From Gaiellasilicea sp963731615 (GTDB lineage: Bacteria > Actinomycetota > Thermoleophilia > Gaiellales > Gaiellaceae): DNA of 64,000 bases. The stretch's first letter is position 1. Each line of letters begins with the position of its first letter. Position numbers and translations under genes: made by a program. This document shows, piece by piece, positions 27,173-35,208 of this stretch. Under the pieces are notes generated by a model. It did not search any database, was not told the DNA's origin, and saw only the letters and a list, made by a program, of their open reading frames with translations. The stretch is from assembly GCA_963731615.1 (NCBI GenBank), contig CAVSWD010000009.1, forward strand, positions 124,001 to 188,000, given 5' to 3'.

Positions 27173-27678
27173 TAGTGGGCCACGAGCGCCTTCATCACGA
27201 CGATCACGAGCCCGAGGAGCAGGTTGATCGCGATCGCGACGAGGGTCTCGGTCCGGCTCAGGCGCTCGAGTGTCGCATAGCGAGCGCCTTCGACGCCCAG
27301 CGTCGCCAGCCCGATCCCGAGCGCGAGCCAGATCGCCGTCTGCTCGCCCAGTAGACCGAAGGCGGCCAGGACGAGCGCCGCGATCGGTGCCACCGCGGCA
27401 GCCGGAATCGCCGCTTCGCGCCGGGCGACCGCAGTGAGCTCGGCCCGATCGAGCCGCCTCCCCCGCTCCAGGCTCTCGGCGAGGCCGTGGGAGTACAGGT
27501 GCGCGAACCAGAGCACGAGCACGGTGACAGCGACCACTACTGCGAGCCTGCCGGCGTCCGTCTCGTCGCCCTGCGACCCGGCCGTCACGGTGGCCATCAC
27601 GACGATCGTTCCGTAGACCGTTCCGGCAATCCCGCCGGCCGACCCGAAGAGCAGGCGCTTCACTCGTTCCGCCGTCAC
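27172..27678 (-). CDS. integral membrane protein of unknown function
   Basis: 168 residues with about five hydrophobic segments (for example GTIVVMATVTAG, LAVVVAVTVLVLWFAHLYSHG, and a C-terminal pair). The short loop with HLYSHGLAESLERGRRLDRAEL is the only hydrophilic part of note. I recognise no family. It overlaps the HerA-like gene by four bases upstream and the BrkB gene by one base downstream, so it belongs to a tight minus-strand operon. Confidence 0.72.
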   Translation of the reverse strand: MTAERVKRLLFGSAGGIAGTVYGTIVVMATVTAGSQGDETDAGRLAVVVAVTVLVLWFAHLYSHGLAESLERGRRLDRAELTAVARREAAIPAAAVAPIAALVLAAFGLLGEQTAIWLALGIGLATLGVEGARYATLERLSRTETLVAIAINLLLGLVIVVMKALVAH

Positions 27679-29174
27679 CGAGGTCGCGACCAGTCAGCGG
27701 GCACGTCACCGCCGCCTTCCTGAGCGATTCGCTGCCGGACGCGCACGAAAGCCGGGTGCGGCGCGATCAGGCCGGCGGCGAGCGCCTCCCCCTGCCGGAA
27801 CGTCGTCGCCCGCTCGAGCAGGCTCGACGGCACGAACGAGAAGACCCCGCTCACGTAGCCGAGGTCGGCGAGCGAGTTCATCCGCATCAGCAGGAGGTTG
27901 TCGCACTGCGAGAGCACGTTCTCGTGCACCTTCTGCGGCCGCTGCGTGGACACGAGCAGGTAGAGCCCGAACTTTCGGCCCTCGCCCGCGATCCGCACGG
28001 CGAGATCGGTCGCGATCGTCGTCAACGGATCCTGGGGCCGCGCCGGACAGACGTTGTGCGCCTCGTCGACGACGACCAGAACTGGCCTGCGTTGCTCGCG
28101 GCGCTGCCACAGCTCGCCGAGCACGGCTGCGGCAGCCAGCGCCTGCTCCTCCCTCGTCGCGAGCGAGCCGAGGTCGACCACGAGGCAGCGCACGTCGTCC
28201 CCTGCGAGCTCGGGCAGAAGCGAACGCTGTGCGTTGGCCGCCCAGATACCCCAGCCGAGCACGCCCAGGTTTCGCGCGCGAACGATCAACCTCCGACCTT
28301 CTTCGCCGCCGTCACGCTCGAGCCGCTCGAGTTGCTCGAGGGTCAGGGCCTGGCCGCCTTCGGTCAGCGCCGCGAGCTCGGCGTACTCCTCACGATCGGC
28401 CACCGGGTCGAGGCGAAGAGCGGCTGCCTGCAGCGCGGGCGGGAGCTCCGCGAGCCGGAGTGCAAGGCCGGCGCCGCTCCGACGCACCACCAGCGAGCTG
28501 GTCGCCTCCGAGTAGCGGGCTGCGTGGGCGTCGTCAGCGTCGGGCCGCAGCTCTCGGAGCCGCGCGAAGTCGGAGTTCGGGTCGAGCACGACGATCTGCA
28601 GGTCCGTCTCGAGCAGCAACCGCTCGAGTACGACGCCGAGCGCATACGTCTTGCCGGAGCCCGACTGACCGCAGAGAAACGTGTGGCGTCCGAAGCCACT
28701 CGCGTCGAGAGAGAACGGAACGCCGGGCGCGAGCAGCAGCTCACCGATCTCGAGCCGGGCTCGCCGCGGAGCGGTCTGCTCGAGGTGCTCGCGCACCTCT
28801 TCGGCGCTTGCCGGCCGCACCGCGGCGTCGTGGAACGACGCGCCGTCGCCGCTCAGGACGCGGCCCTCCCCCTCCGCCCGTCGGATCATGATCTGCGCGC
28901 GGTGCGCGGTTCCGATCGACGCGACCGCGTCGAGCTCGAGCCCTTCGTTGTGGCCGACCTCGAGGGTCACGACCTGGCCGAGCCGGCTCAGCGAGCCCTG
29001 CTCGAGCACGACATACGAGCCCGCCTGGAATGCCAGTCCGTGGAGTGAAGCCTGAAAGGAGAATCGACGTCCGTCCACCGAGGTCGCAACCGGGAGGATC
29101 TCCTCTTCGAGCTGTTGCCGGATGGCGCGGTAGCGGTCAACGCTCACCCGCAGGTCGACCGGCGTCTCGCTCAC
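27675..29174 (-). CDS. HerA-like P-loop ATPase (DUF87)
   Basis: 499 residues. An N-terminal beta-barrel (HAS-barrel-like) part precedes Walker A GQSGSGKTY near residue 175, Walker B VLVVVDEAHN near 360, and the sensor VSTQRPQKVHENVLSQCDN typical of HerA/FtsK-type DNA translocases. HerA usually acts with the nuclease NurA in end resection or in defence islands; no nuclease is next to it here, so its job is open. Start overlaps the alcohol dehydrogenase stop (GTGA). Confidence 0.82.
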   Translation of the reverse strand: MSETPVDLRVSVDRYRAIRQQLEEEILPVATSVDGRRFSFQASLHGLAFQAGSYVVLEQGSLSRLGQVVTLEVGHNEGLELDAVASIGTAHRAQIMIRRAEGEGRVLSGDGASFHDAAVRPASAEEVREHLEQTAPRRARLEIGELLLAPGVPFSLDASGFGRHTFLCGQSGSGKTYALGVVLERLLLETDLQIVVLDPNSDFARLRELRPDADDAHAARYSEATSSLVVRRSGAGLALRLAELPPALQAAALRLDPVADREEYAELAALTEGGQALTLEQLERLERDGGEEGRRLIVRARNLGVLGWGIWAANAQRSLLPELAGDDVRCLVVDLGSLATREEQALAAAAVLGELWQRREQRRPVLVVVDEAHNVCPARPQDPLTTIATDLAVRIAGEGRKFGLYLLVSTQRPQKVHENVLSQCDNLLLMRMNSLADLGYVSGVFSFVPSSLLERATTFRQGEALAAGLIAPHPAFVRVRQRIAQEGGGDVPADWSRPR

Positions 29175-30283
29175 GGCGAGTCGAACCGGATCACGCTGCG
29201 GATCCCATCCTGCGCCTCCATCAGCTCGAAGCCGCGGTTGACCTCGTCGAGCGTCAGCGTGTGCGAGAGGAAAGGATCGACGTTGATGTCGCCGGCGAGC
29301 CAGCGGTCGATCAGCTGCGGCACCTCGTCGCGGCCCTTGATCCCGCCGAACGACGAGCCGGCAACGCGCCGGCCGGTGATCAGGAAGCGGGGGACGATGT
29401 CGAGCGTCTCACCCTTCCCCGCGACACCCGCGACCGTGCAGAGTCCCCAGCCCATCCGCGCCGACTCGACCGCCTGCCGCATCACCGTGACGTTGCCGGT
29501 CGCCTCGAAGGTGTAGTCGGCCCCGTAGCCCCCGGTCGACTCGAGGATCCGCTCGACGGTGTCCGGCCCGCCGAGCATCGTCTCGGTCGCGCCCTGCCCC
29601 TGTGCCAGCCGAAGCCGCTCCTCGGAGAGATCGACACAGATGATCCGTTCCGCGCCCTGCAACCGGCAGCCGGCGACGGTGCCGAGCCCGACCATCCCGG
29701 CGCCAAAGACGACACAGGTCGATCCGGGCTCTACGGCCGCGGTCTTGATCGCGGCGCCGAGGCCGGTCGAGAGCCCGCACGCGAAGAGCGCTGCGCCGTC
29801 GAGCGGCGCCTCAGGGCTCACCTTGGCGAGCGCGATCTCCGGCATCACGGTGTACTCCGCAAAGGTCGAGGTGCCCATGAAATGACGAACGGGCTCACCG
29901 TCGCGGGAAAGGCGGGTCGTTCCGTCTGGAAGATGGCCCTTGCCCTGCTGCTCCCGGATCGCGAGGCAGAGGTTCGTGCGCGGCGAGAGACAGTGGACGC
30001 ACTCGCGGCACTGAGGGGAGAAGAGCGTGACGACGTGATCACCGGGCTCGAGCGACGTCACGTCGTCTCCGACACGCTCGACGACGCCGGCGCCCTCGTG
30101 CCCGAGCACGGTCGGCGCATAGCCGGAGGGATCGGCGCCGGACGCCGTGTAGAGGTCGGTGTGGCAGACGCCGCACGCCACGAGCCGCACGAGCACCTCG
30201 CCCGCCTTCGGCTCCGCGAGCTCGAGCTCCTGCACCTCGAGCGGCGCGCCGAACCGCTCCAACACCGCAGCCCGGACTTTCAT
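29171..30283 (-). CDS. zinc-dependent alcohol dehydrogenase (class III-like)
   Basis: 370 residues of the MDR superfamily. Catalytic zinc ligands are in VACGVCHTDLYTASG and LGHEGAG. The structural zinc is held by the cysteines of CRECVHCLSPRTNLC. The NAD fold has VFGAGMVGLGTVAG. The arrangement is that of S-(hydroxymethyl)thiol / class III and related long-chain alcohol dehydrogenases; the true substrate is unknown. The ATG overlaps the CDGSH gene stop, and the stop overlaps the HerA-like start, so all belong to one transcript. Confidence 0.88.
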   Translation of the reverse strand: MKVRAAVLERFGAPLEVQELELAEPKAGEVLVRLVACGVCHTDLYTASGADPSGYAPTVLGHEGAGVVERVGDDVTSLEPGDHVVTLFSPQCRECVHCLSPRTNLCLAIREQQGKGHLPDGTTRLSRDGEPVRHFMGTSTFAEYTVMPEIALAKVSPEAPLDGAALFACGLSTGLGAAIKTAAVEPGSTCVVFGAGMVGLGTVAGCRLQGAERIICVDLSEERLRLAQGQGATETMLGGPDTVERILESTGGYGADYTFEATGNVTVMRQAVESARMGWGLCTVAGVAGKGETLDIVPRFLITGRRVAGSSFGGIKGRDEVPQLIDRWLAGDINVDPFLSHTLTLDEVNRGFELMEAQDGIRSVIRFDSP

Positions 30284-30489
30284 CGAACAGCCCGCTCGGG
30301 TGCGTCGAAGCAGAGCTCACGGTGCGACTTGTCGCAGAACGGCTTGCTCAGCGAGCCACCGCACCGACAGAGGACGACGCCCTCCCCCTCCGGCAGCTCG
30401 TACGCGTCGCCCTCGGCGTCGACGAGCCTGAACGGCCCGGTAACGAGATACGGGCCGTTGGCGCGCACCTTGATCGTGACCTCGGCCAT
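30280..30489 (-). CDS. CDGSH iron-sulfur domain protein
   Basis: 69 residues from the ATG at 30489. CRCGGSLSKPFCDKSH matches the CDGSH pattern C-x-C-x2-S-x3-P-x-C-D-x2-H, which holds a labile 2Fe-2S cluster with three Cys and one His; the usual Gly after Asp is Lys here. Such proteins act in electron transfer or iron-sulfur sensing. The short preceding strand (VRANGPYLVTGPFRLVDAEG) is typical of bacterial members. Stop overlaps the dehydrogenase start by four bases. Confidence 0.85.
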   Translation of the reverse strand: MAEVTIKVRANGPYLVTGPFRLVDAEGDAYELPEGEGVVLCRCGGSLSKPFCDKSHRELCFDAPERAVR

Positions 30490-30499
30490 CGGTTCGACT

Positions 30500-30592
30500 C
30501 TAACTAGACTCGCAGCGTGGGGCGAGAGCGAGCGCACCAAGTGCGAGCGCCGCGGTCAGAGCAAGGTACGGGCGCACGGAACGGTTCCTCAT
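30500..30592 (-). CDS. 30-residue hydrophobic small protein upstream of the CDGSH gene
   Basis: An ATG at 30592 with an excellent Shine-Dalgarno (AAGGAGAGG) starts MRNRSVRPYLALTAAL, one hydrophobic helix, and ends APRCESS before a TAG at 30500, ten bases from the CDGSH start. It looks like an anchored or leader peptide in the same operon. Too short for family assignment. Confidence 0.45.
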   Translation of the reverse strand: MRNRSVRPYLALTAALALGALALAPRCESS

Positions 30593-30714
30593 CGAGCCTC
30601 TCCTTGTTGGGGTGAACCGCCAGAAACTCCACCGCGTTTCTGCACAAGAGCGAGCGAAAGTAAACGAAAAAGAAGGCTAGGTTTTTCGCCTACCCGTTGC
30701 GCAGGATCATTCAA

Positions 30715-30770
30715 GATTGATTGACAAATCAATCGCGTGCTGCGAATTCTTGACTGATTGGTCAATCGCG
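30715..30770. promoter_or_regulatory. two related operator-like palindromes 33 bp apart before the GT-PHP gene
   Basis: Site 1: GATTGATT (30715-30722), four bases, AATCAATC (30727-30734), a perfect inverted repeat. Site 2: TTGAC (30750-30754), six bases, GTCAA (30761-30765). The 21-base units 30717-30737 and 30750-30770 agree at 16 positions and lie 33 bases apart, about three helical turns. The region is AT-rich for this genome. TAGAAT at 30780-30785 is a likely -10, ten bases before the ATG. A TetR-type repressor would fit; none is encoded nearby. Confidence 0.5.
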
Positions 30771-30795
30771 ACGGCCGGATAGAATCAGAGCCTCC

Positions 30796-32529
30796 ATGCC
30801 GCTCAGGATCTGTCTCGTCACACCGTTCGCGTGGTCGCAGCCGCACGACGTCAACGAGCACGTGGCCGGGATTGCGAAGGAGCTGCGGGCGCTCGAACAC
30901 GCGGTCACCGTTCTGGCTCCGTCCTCCCGCACCGCCGACCTGATTGCCGGCCGGCGGGCTCTCGCGCGCGGCGAGGCGGCAGAGGTGATCGCGGTCGGCG
31001 CCGCGGTCCCGATCTCTCGCCGCTCCAGCCTCGGCGTGCCAGTGGGCGTCCAGGCCAACCTGCACCTGGCGCTTCAGCAGGGCGAGTTCGACGTTGTGCA
31101 CGGCTTCGAGCCGGGCCTGCCGAGCATCTCCTACCTGGCGCTGCGCGACTCGGAAGCGCTCGGGGTCGCCAGTTTCTTCTCGCCCGAGCGGCTCGGCTAC
31201 CCACCGCGGCGCGCGCTGCGCGAGAAGCTGCTCGCCAGGCTGGACGCGCTGCTCGCCACCTCCGAGACGACCGCTGCAGCGGCTGCCGAGCGCTTCCCCG
31301 GCGACTACAAGATTGTCTCGCTCGGGGTCGACACCGAGCTCTTCGCGCCGGCCGGGAAACGGAAGCTGATTGCGATCGAGTTGCACTCGGGGTCACTCCC
31401 GGTCGCCCGCGCGGCACTCCGCTCGCTGCGCGAGCTGCCTGGCTGGGAAGCGGTGCTGCTGCGAACGAAGCCGCTCTCGACGCGACCCGGGATCCCAACT
31501 GCGTTGCGCGACCGCGTCCACGTCCGCTCCGGCCGCAGGCCTGCCGCGCGCGCCGCCGTCCTCGCGGAGGCGGCGATCGTCGTCCCGGCCCCGACCGGCT
31601 CGGCACGGCTGCGGCTGGAGGCGCTGGCAGCCGGTGCCGCGCTCGCCGAGCCGCCCGGCGTGCTCGATCAGCCCGAGCTCGGCGCAGCGGCAGTCGCCCG
31701 GCTCGCCGAGGATGAGCAGCTGCGCAAGCGGTGGTCGGAGGAAGCGCGCGCCACCGCCGAGTCACACAGCTTCGCTGCGGTCGCCGCCGAGCTCGATGCG
31801 ATCTACCGCGGGCTCGGTAGCCGCCGGCGACCGCGGCGTCGGGAGCTCGAGCCACTCGTCGACCGTCCCTGGATCGTCGCCGACCTGCACATGCACACGT
31901 CGTGGTCGCACGACTGCTCGATCGAGGTCGACGAGCTGCTCGACCACGCGGAGGCCGAGGGGCTGGGTGCGATCGCGGTCACCGATCACAACGTCTTCGG
32001 CGGCGCGCGCGAGGCGGTCGAGCGAGCACGCGGGCGCAAGCTGATCGTGATCCCCGGCGAGGAGGTGAAGACGGATGATCAGGGCGAGGTGATCGGGCTC
32101 TTCCTTCGCGAGGAGATCCCGCGCGGGATGTCGTTCGCCGAGACCGTGGCCGCCATCCGCGAGCAGAACGGGATCGTCTACCTCCCGCATCCGTTCGACC
32201 GCCTGCACGCGATTCCGTTCCCCGCGACGCTCCATCGCCACCTGCACGAGATCGACGTGCTCGAGGTCTACAACGCTCGCCTCCTCTTCGAGGGCTACAA
32301 CGACGAGGCGATCCGGTTCGCACGCAAGTACGGCCTGCCGGCCGGGGCTGGCTCAGACGCCCACGTGCTCCAGGGGGTCGGCACCGGGGCGCTGCGCATG
32401 CGCGCGTTCAACGGTCCGGAGGAGTTCATGCACTCCCTGCGCACCGCCGAGGTCCTGCGCCGGCCGAAGTCGCTCGCGTACCTCCAGAGCCTCAAATGGG
32501 TGGCCCAGGTCAAGGAAAAGGTGCGCTAG
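30796..32529 (+). CDS. glycosyltransferase family 4 domain fused to a PHP phosphoesterase domain
   Basis: 577 residues. The N-terminal half looks like the GT-B fold of family 4 glycosyltransferases (ICLVTPFAWSQPHDVNEHV, LLATSETTAAAAAERFPG, and a degenerate donor half). From about residue 356 a PHP domain follows with its metal motifs in order: DLHMHTSWSHD, AVTDHN, GEEVKTDD, LPHPFDR and AGSDAH. PHP domains are metal-dependent phosphoesterases. A fusion suggests building and trimming of a phosphorylated glycan or lipid, but no substrate can be named. ATG at 30796; upstream palindromes may control it. Confidence 0.82.
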   Translation: MPLRICLVTPFAWSQPHDVNEHVAGIAKELRALEHAVTVLAPSSRTADLIAGRRALARGEAAEVIAVGAAVPISRRSSLGVPVGVQANLHLALQQGEFDVVHGFEPGLPSISYLALRDSEALGVASFFSPERLGYPPRRALREKLLARLDALLATSETTAAAAAERFPGDYKIVSLGVDTELFAPAGKRKLIAIELHSGSLPVARAALRSLRELPGWEAVLLRTKPLSTRPGIPTALRDRVHVRSGRRPAARAAVLAEAAIVVPAPTGSARLRLEALAAGAALAEPPGVLDQPELGAAAVARLAEDEQLRKRWSEEARATAESHSFAAVAAELDAIYRGLGSRRRPRRRELEPLVDRPWIVADLHMHTSWSHDCSIEVDELLDHAEAEGLGAIAVTDHNVFGGAREAVERARGRKLIVIPGEEVKTDDQGEVIGLFLREEIPRGMSFAETVAAIREQNGIVYLPHPFDRLHAIPFPATLHRHLHEIDVLEVYNARLLFEGYNDEAIRFARKYGLPAGAGSDAHVLQGVGTGALRMRAFNGPEEFMHSLRTAEVLRRPKSLAYLQSLKWVAQVKEKVR

Positions 32530-32552
32530 GCGAGAACCGAGACAGGACGCCC

Positions 32553-33141
32553 GTGAGCACTGCTGCCTACCGACGAGCTGTACGACCGTTACCTGCAGAA
32601 GGCGATCGCCGAGATCAACGAGCTCGGCGACGAGATCGGCCGCGCAGGTGACGAGCAGCACGTTCCCGTGCTGGGCTCCGGGCACCCGCTCGCGGACGTC
32701 TTCCTGCTCAAGTACGAGCCGAAGCCCTCGGAGGTACAGGAGGGCGTCGCCTTCTACGGCCGGGCCGGCCAGGCGCTGCTCAAGTCGCTCCAGCGGCTGC
32801 GCGTCGATCCGATGGCGGTCTACGGGACGAACTGCCTCAAGCTGGCGGGCCAGGATCCGGAGGAGGCGAAGCCGTGGCTGACGCGCGAGCTGCACATCGT
32901 CCAGCCGAAGCTGCTGGTCGTGATGGGCGAGCAGAGCATCGCCTTCGTGAATGCGATCGGCTTCCCGCTCTCGGACGCGCTCGAACCGGCCGGGGAGGGA
33001 CTGCAGCGCTTCACCGGCACGATCCAGGCGCTCGCCGTCCCCGACATCGACGCCGCCCTCGACGAGGCGCCCGCGAAGACCGCCTTCTGGAACGCCTTCA
33101 AGGCCGTGGGCGCGTGGTACGCCGAGCTGCCGCCGTACTAG
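32553..33141 (+). CDS. uracil-DNA glycosylase superfamily protein, divergent
   Basis: Probable start GTG 32553, then one extra base near 32560, giving about 195 residues beginning VST and continuing LPTDELYDRYLQKAIAEINE. The family-4-like core is present: VFLLKYEPKPSEVQEGVAFYGRAGQALL for the glycine loop region and YGTNCLKLAGQDPEEAKPWL with LLVVMGEQS. The four iron-sulfur cysteines and the HPS-type histidine motif at the end are not seen (it ends AVPDIDAALDEAP). It may therefore bind rather than cut, or use another residue. The next gene overlaps its end by 28 bases. Confidence 0.68.
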
Positions 33142-33845
33142 AGCGGCCGCGCGTCCTCGCCTTCCTGGCTCTGACGGCGGCGTTCGCCGTCTACAGCGCC
33201 GGCGCCGGCAGACTCTGGGACGCCGGCCTCTGGCCGGACCTGCTCTTCCTGACGCTGGTCGTCTTCCCCGCGAGCTTCGGCCTGATCTGGCTGGCGCTGC
33301 CGCTCCGACGCCGGGGCGGCCTCTTCCTGACGAGCCTCGGCCTGATCGGGGTCGCGGTCCTGTTCCGGCTCGCCGGGCTCGACGTCCTCTTCAACCTGGC
33401 GAAGCTCTTCGCGCTCGTCATCCTCGGCTTCTGGTTTCTCTCCTACTTCGAGACGGTCCTGTGGGCGGCGCTCGTGGCGTTGCTGATTCCGTGGGTCGAC
33501 GCGATCTCGGTCTGGCGCGGGCCGACGGACTACGTCGTCTCCGAGCAGCCGAGCGTCTTCGAGAACGTCTCGATCGCCTTCCGTGTCCCGGGTGAGCGCG
33601 GCACCGCCAACCTCGGCCCGCCGGACATCCTCTTCTTCGCGCTCTTCCTCGGCGCCGCCGACCGCTGGGGACTGCGGGTCGCGTGGACGTGGATCGCGAT
33701 GACGGCGCTCCTCGGCGGGACGTTGATCCTCACCGCCACTACCGACGTCGACGGCCTCCCTGCGCTCCCCGCGATCTGCCTCGGCTTCCTACTCCCGAAC
33801 GCCGACCTGCTCTGGCGTGCGTTCCGGGCTAAGCAGCCCGCGTGA
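33114..33845 (+). CDS. integral membrane protein with presenilin-like aspartate motifs
   Basis: 243 residues from the GTG at 33114, the nearest usable start; about eight membrane segments. Segment 5 ends IPWVDAISVWRG, segment 6 starts LGPPDILFFALFLGAAD and segment 8 starts GLPALPAICLGFLLPN. In presenilin / signal-peptide-peptidase (A22) proteins the two catalytic aspartates lie in YD and GxGD motifs of segments 6 and 7 and PAL lies in segment 9. The order and spacing match with one fewer N-terminal segment, but GxGD is GPPD here. I offer A22-like as inference; a plain hypothetical membrane protein is the fallback. Confidence 0.6.
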   Translation: MVRRAAAVLERPRVLAFLALTAAFAVYSAGAGRLWDAGLWPDLLFLTLVVFPASFGLIWLALPLRRRGGLFLTSLGLIGVAVLFRLAGLDVLFNLAKLFALVILGFWFLSYFETVLWAALVALLIPWVDAISVWRGPTDYVVSEQPSVFENVSIAFRVPGERGTANLGPPDILFFALFLGAADRWGLRVAWTWIAMTALLGGTLILTATTDVDGLPALPAICLGFLLPNADLLWRAFRAKQPA

Positions 33846-35196
33846 GCAGCGCGACCGTCTCGACATGTGGCGTATGCGGGAACATGTCGACCGGCTTTGC
33901 TCGCACGAGCTCGTAGCCGTACTCGCCGCAGAGCACCTTGATGTCGGACGCGAGCGTCGTCGGATTGCAGGAGATGTAGACGAGCCGTGGCGCGCCCAGC
34001 TCGCCGGTGCGCTTGAGCGCTTTGCCGGCGAGGCCCGCGCGAGGCGGGTCGACGACGACGACGTCCGGCGGGCCGGCGCGCTCGAGCAGCTCCTCGATCG
34101 ACTGGCCGACGTTCCCTGCGAAGAACGCCGCGTTCCCGATCGTGTTCAAGTCCATGTTCTCGAGTGCGCATGCGACCGCTTCCTCGGAGATCTCGACGCC
34201 CCAGACCGAGAGCGCGTTCCGCGCCATCGCGATCCCGATCGTGCCGGTGCCGCAGTAGAGGTCGTAGACCGTTTCCGTCCCGGAGAGAGCGGCGTACTCG
34301 ATCGCGAGCCCGTAGAGCTGCTCGGCCATCTCGGTGTTGGTCTGCAAGAAGGCATTCGGGCGGATGCGAAAGCGAAGGCCGAGGATCTCCTCCTCGATCG
34401 CGTCCTCGCCCCAGAGCACCTGTGACGGCAGGTTCGTGACCTCGGACTGCTGGTCGTTCACGGCCCAGTGGATCGACCGCACCTCCGGGAAGCGCCTCAG
34501 CACCTCGACGAGATAGCCGCGCTCGAACTTCTCTCCGGGCGCCGTGACCAGCATCACGAGCGCCTGGCCGGTGTTGCGTCCCTCGCGGACGACAAGGTGA
34601 CGCAGGTAGCCCGTGTGCTCCGTCTGGTCGTAGGCGACGAGCCCCTCCTCGCGCGCCCAATCGCTGACGGCGTTCCGGATCGCGTTGCCGAGCTCGGTCG
34701 TCAGCCAGCACTTCTCGATCTCGAGCACCTCGTCCCAGCGGCCCGCCTTGTGGAAGCCGAGCGCAGGGCCGGACGGCGTCTGCGTGAACGAGTACTCCAT
34801 CTTGTTCCGGTAGTGAAACGGTGATGCCGCGGCCAGAATCGGCTCGACCGGCGCCGCCGCGATCCCGCCGATCCGCGCCAGCGCGTCGCGCACCTGCGCC
34901 TCCTTCGCCTGTGCCTGGACCGCGTAGTCGAGGTCCTGGAAACGGCAGCCGCCGCAGGCCGGGTAGTGCGCGCACGGTGCCTCAACACGAGCGGACGACG
35001 GCTCGAGCACCTCGGTCGCGAGCGCCTCCGCGTAGCCGCGCTTCACCTTCGTGACGCGGGCGCGCACGCGATCGCCGGGAAGCCCGCGGCGGACGAAGAC
35101 GACGAACCCGTTCAGGCGCGCGACACCGTTGCCGCCGTACGCGAGCGAATCCACCTGGAGCTCGATCTCCTCGTGCATGCGAACCGGTGCGGCCAT
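33829..35196 (-). CDS. rlmD: class I SAM-dependent RNA (uracil-5-)methyltransferase, RlmD/TrmA family
   Basis: 455 residues. An N-terminal TRAM domain (LQVDSLAYGGNGVAR), a four-cysteine iron-sulfur site (APCAHYPACGGCRFQ and a later C), the SAM site VYDLYCGTGTIGIAM, VVVDPPRAG and the catalytic cysteine motif YISCNPTTLASD. The enzyme methylates uracil-5 in 23S rRNA; which uracil cannot be fixed from sequence. TAGGCT at 35203-35208 ends six bases before the ATG. The 3' end overlaps the convergent membrane-protein gene by 17 bases. Confidence 0.92.
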   Translation of the reverse strand: MAAPVRMHEEIELQVDSLAYGGNGVARLNGFVVFVRRGLPGDRVRARVTKVKRGYAEALATEVLEPSSARVEAPCAHYPACGGCRFQDLDYAVQAQAKEAQVRDALARIGGIAAAPVEPILAAASPFHYRNKMEYSFTQTPSGPALGFHKAGRWDEVLEIEKCWLTTELGNAIRNAVSDWAREEGLVAYDQTEHTGYLRHLVVREGRNTGQALVMLVTAPGEKFERGYLVEVLRRFPEVRSIHWAVNDQQSEVTNLPSQVLWGEDAIEEEILGLRFRIRPNAFLQTNTEMAEQLYGLAIEYAALSGTETVYDLYCGTGTIGIAMARNALSVWGVEISEEAVACALENMDLNTIGNAAFFAGNVGQSIEELLERAGPPDVVVVDPPRAGLAGKALKRTGELGAPRLVYISCNPTTLASDIKVLCGEYGYELVRAKPVDMFPHTPHVETVALLTRAA

Positions 35197-35202
35197 GGCT
35201 TG

Positions 35203-35208
35203 AGCCTA
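35203..35208 (-). promoter_or_regulatory. leaderless -10 (TAGGCT) of rlmD
   Basis: TAGGCT read on the minus strand ends six bases before the ATG at 35196. No Shine-Dalgarno is present. Confidence 0.5.
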
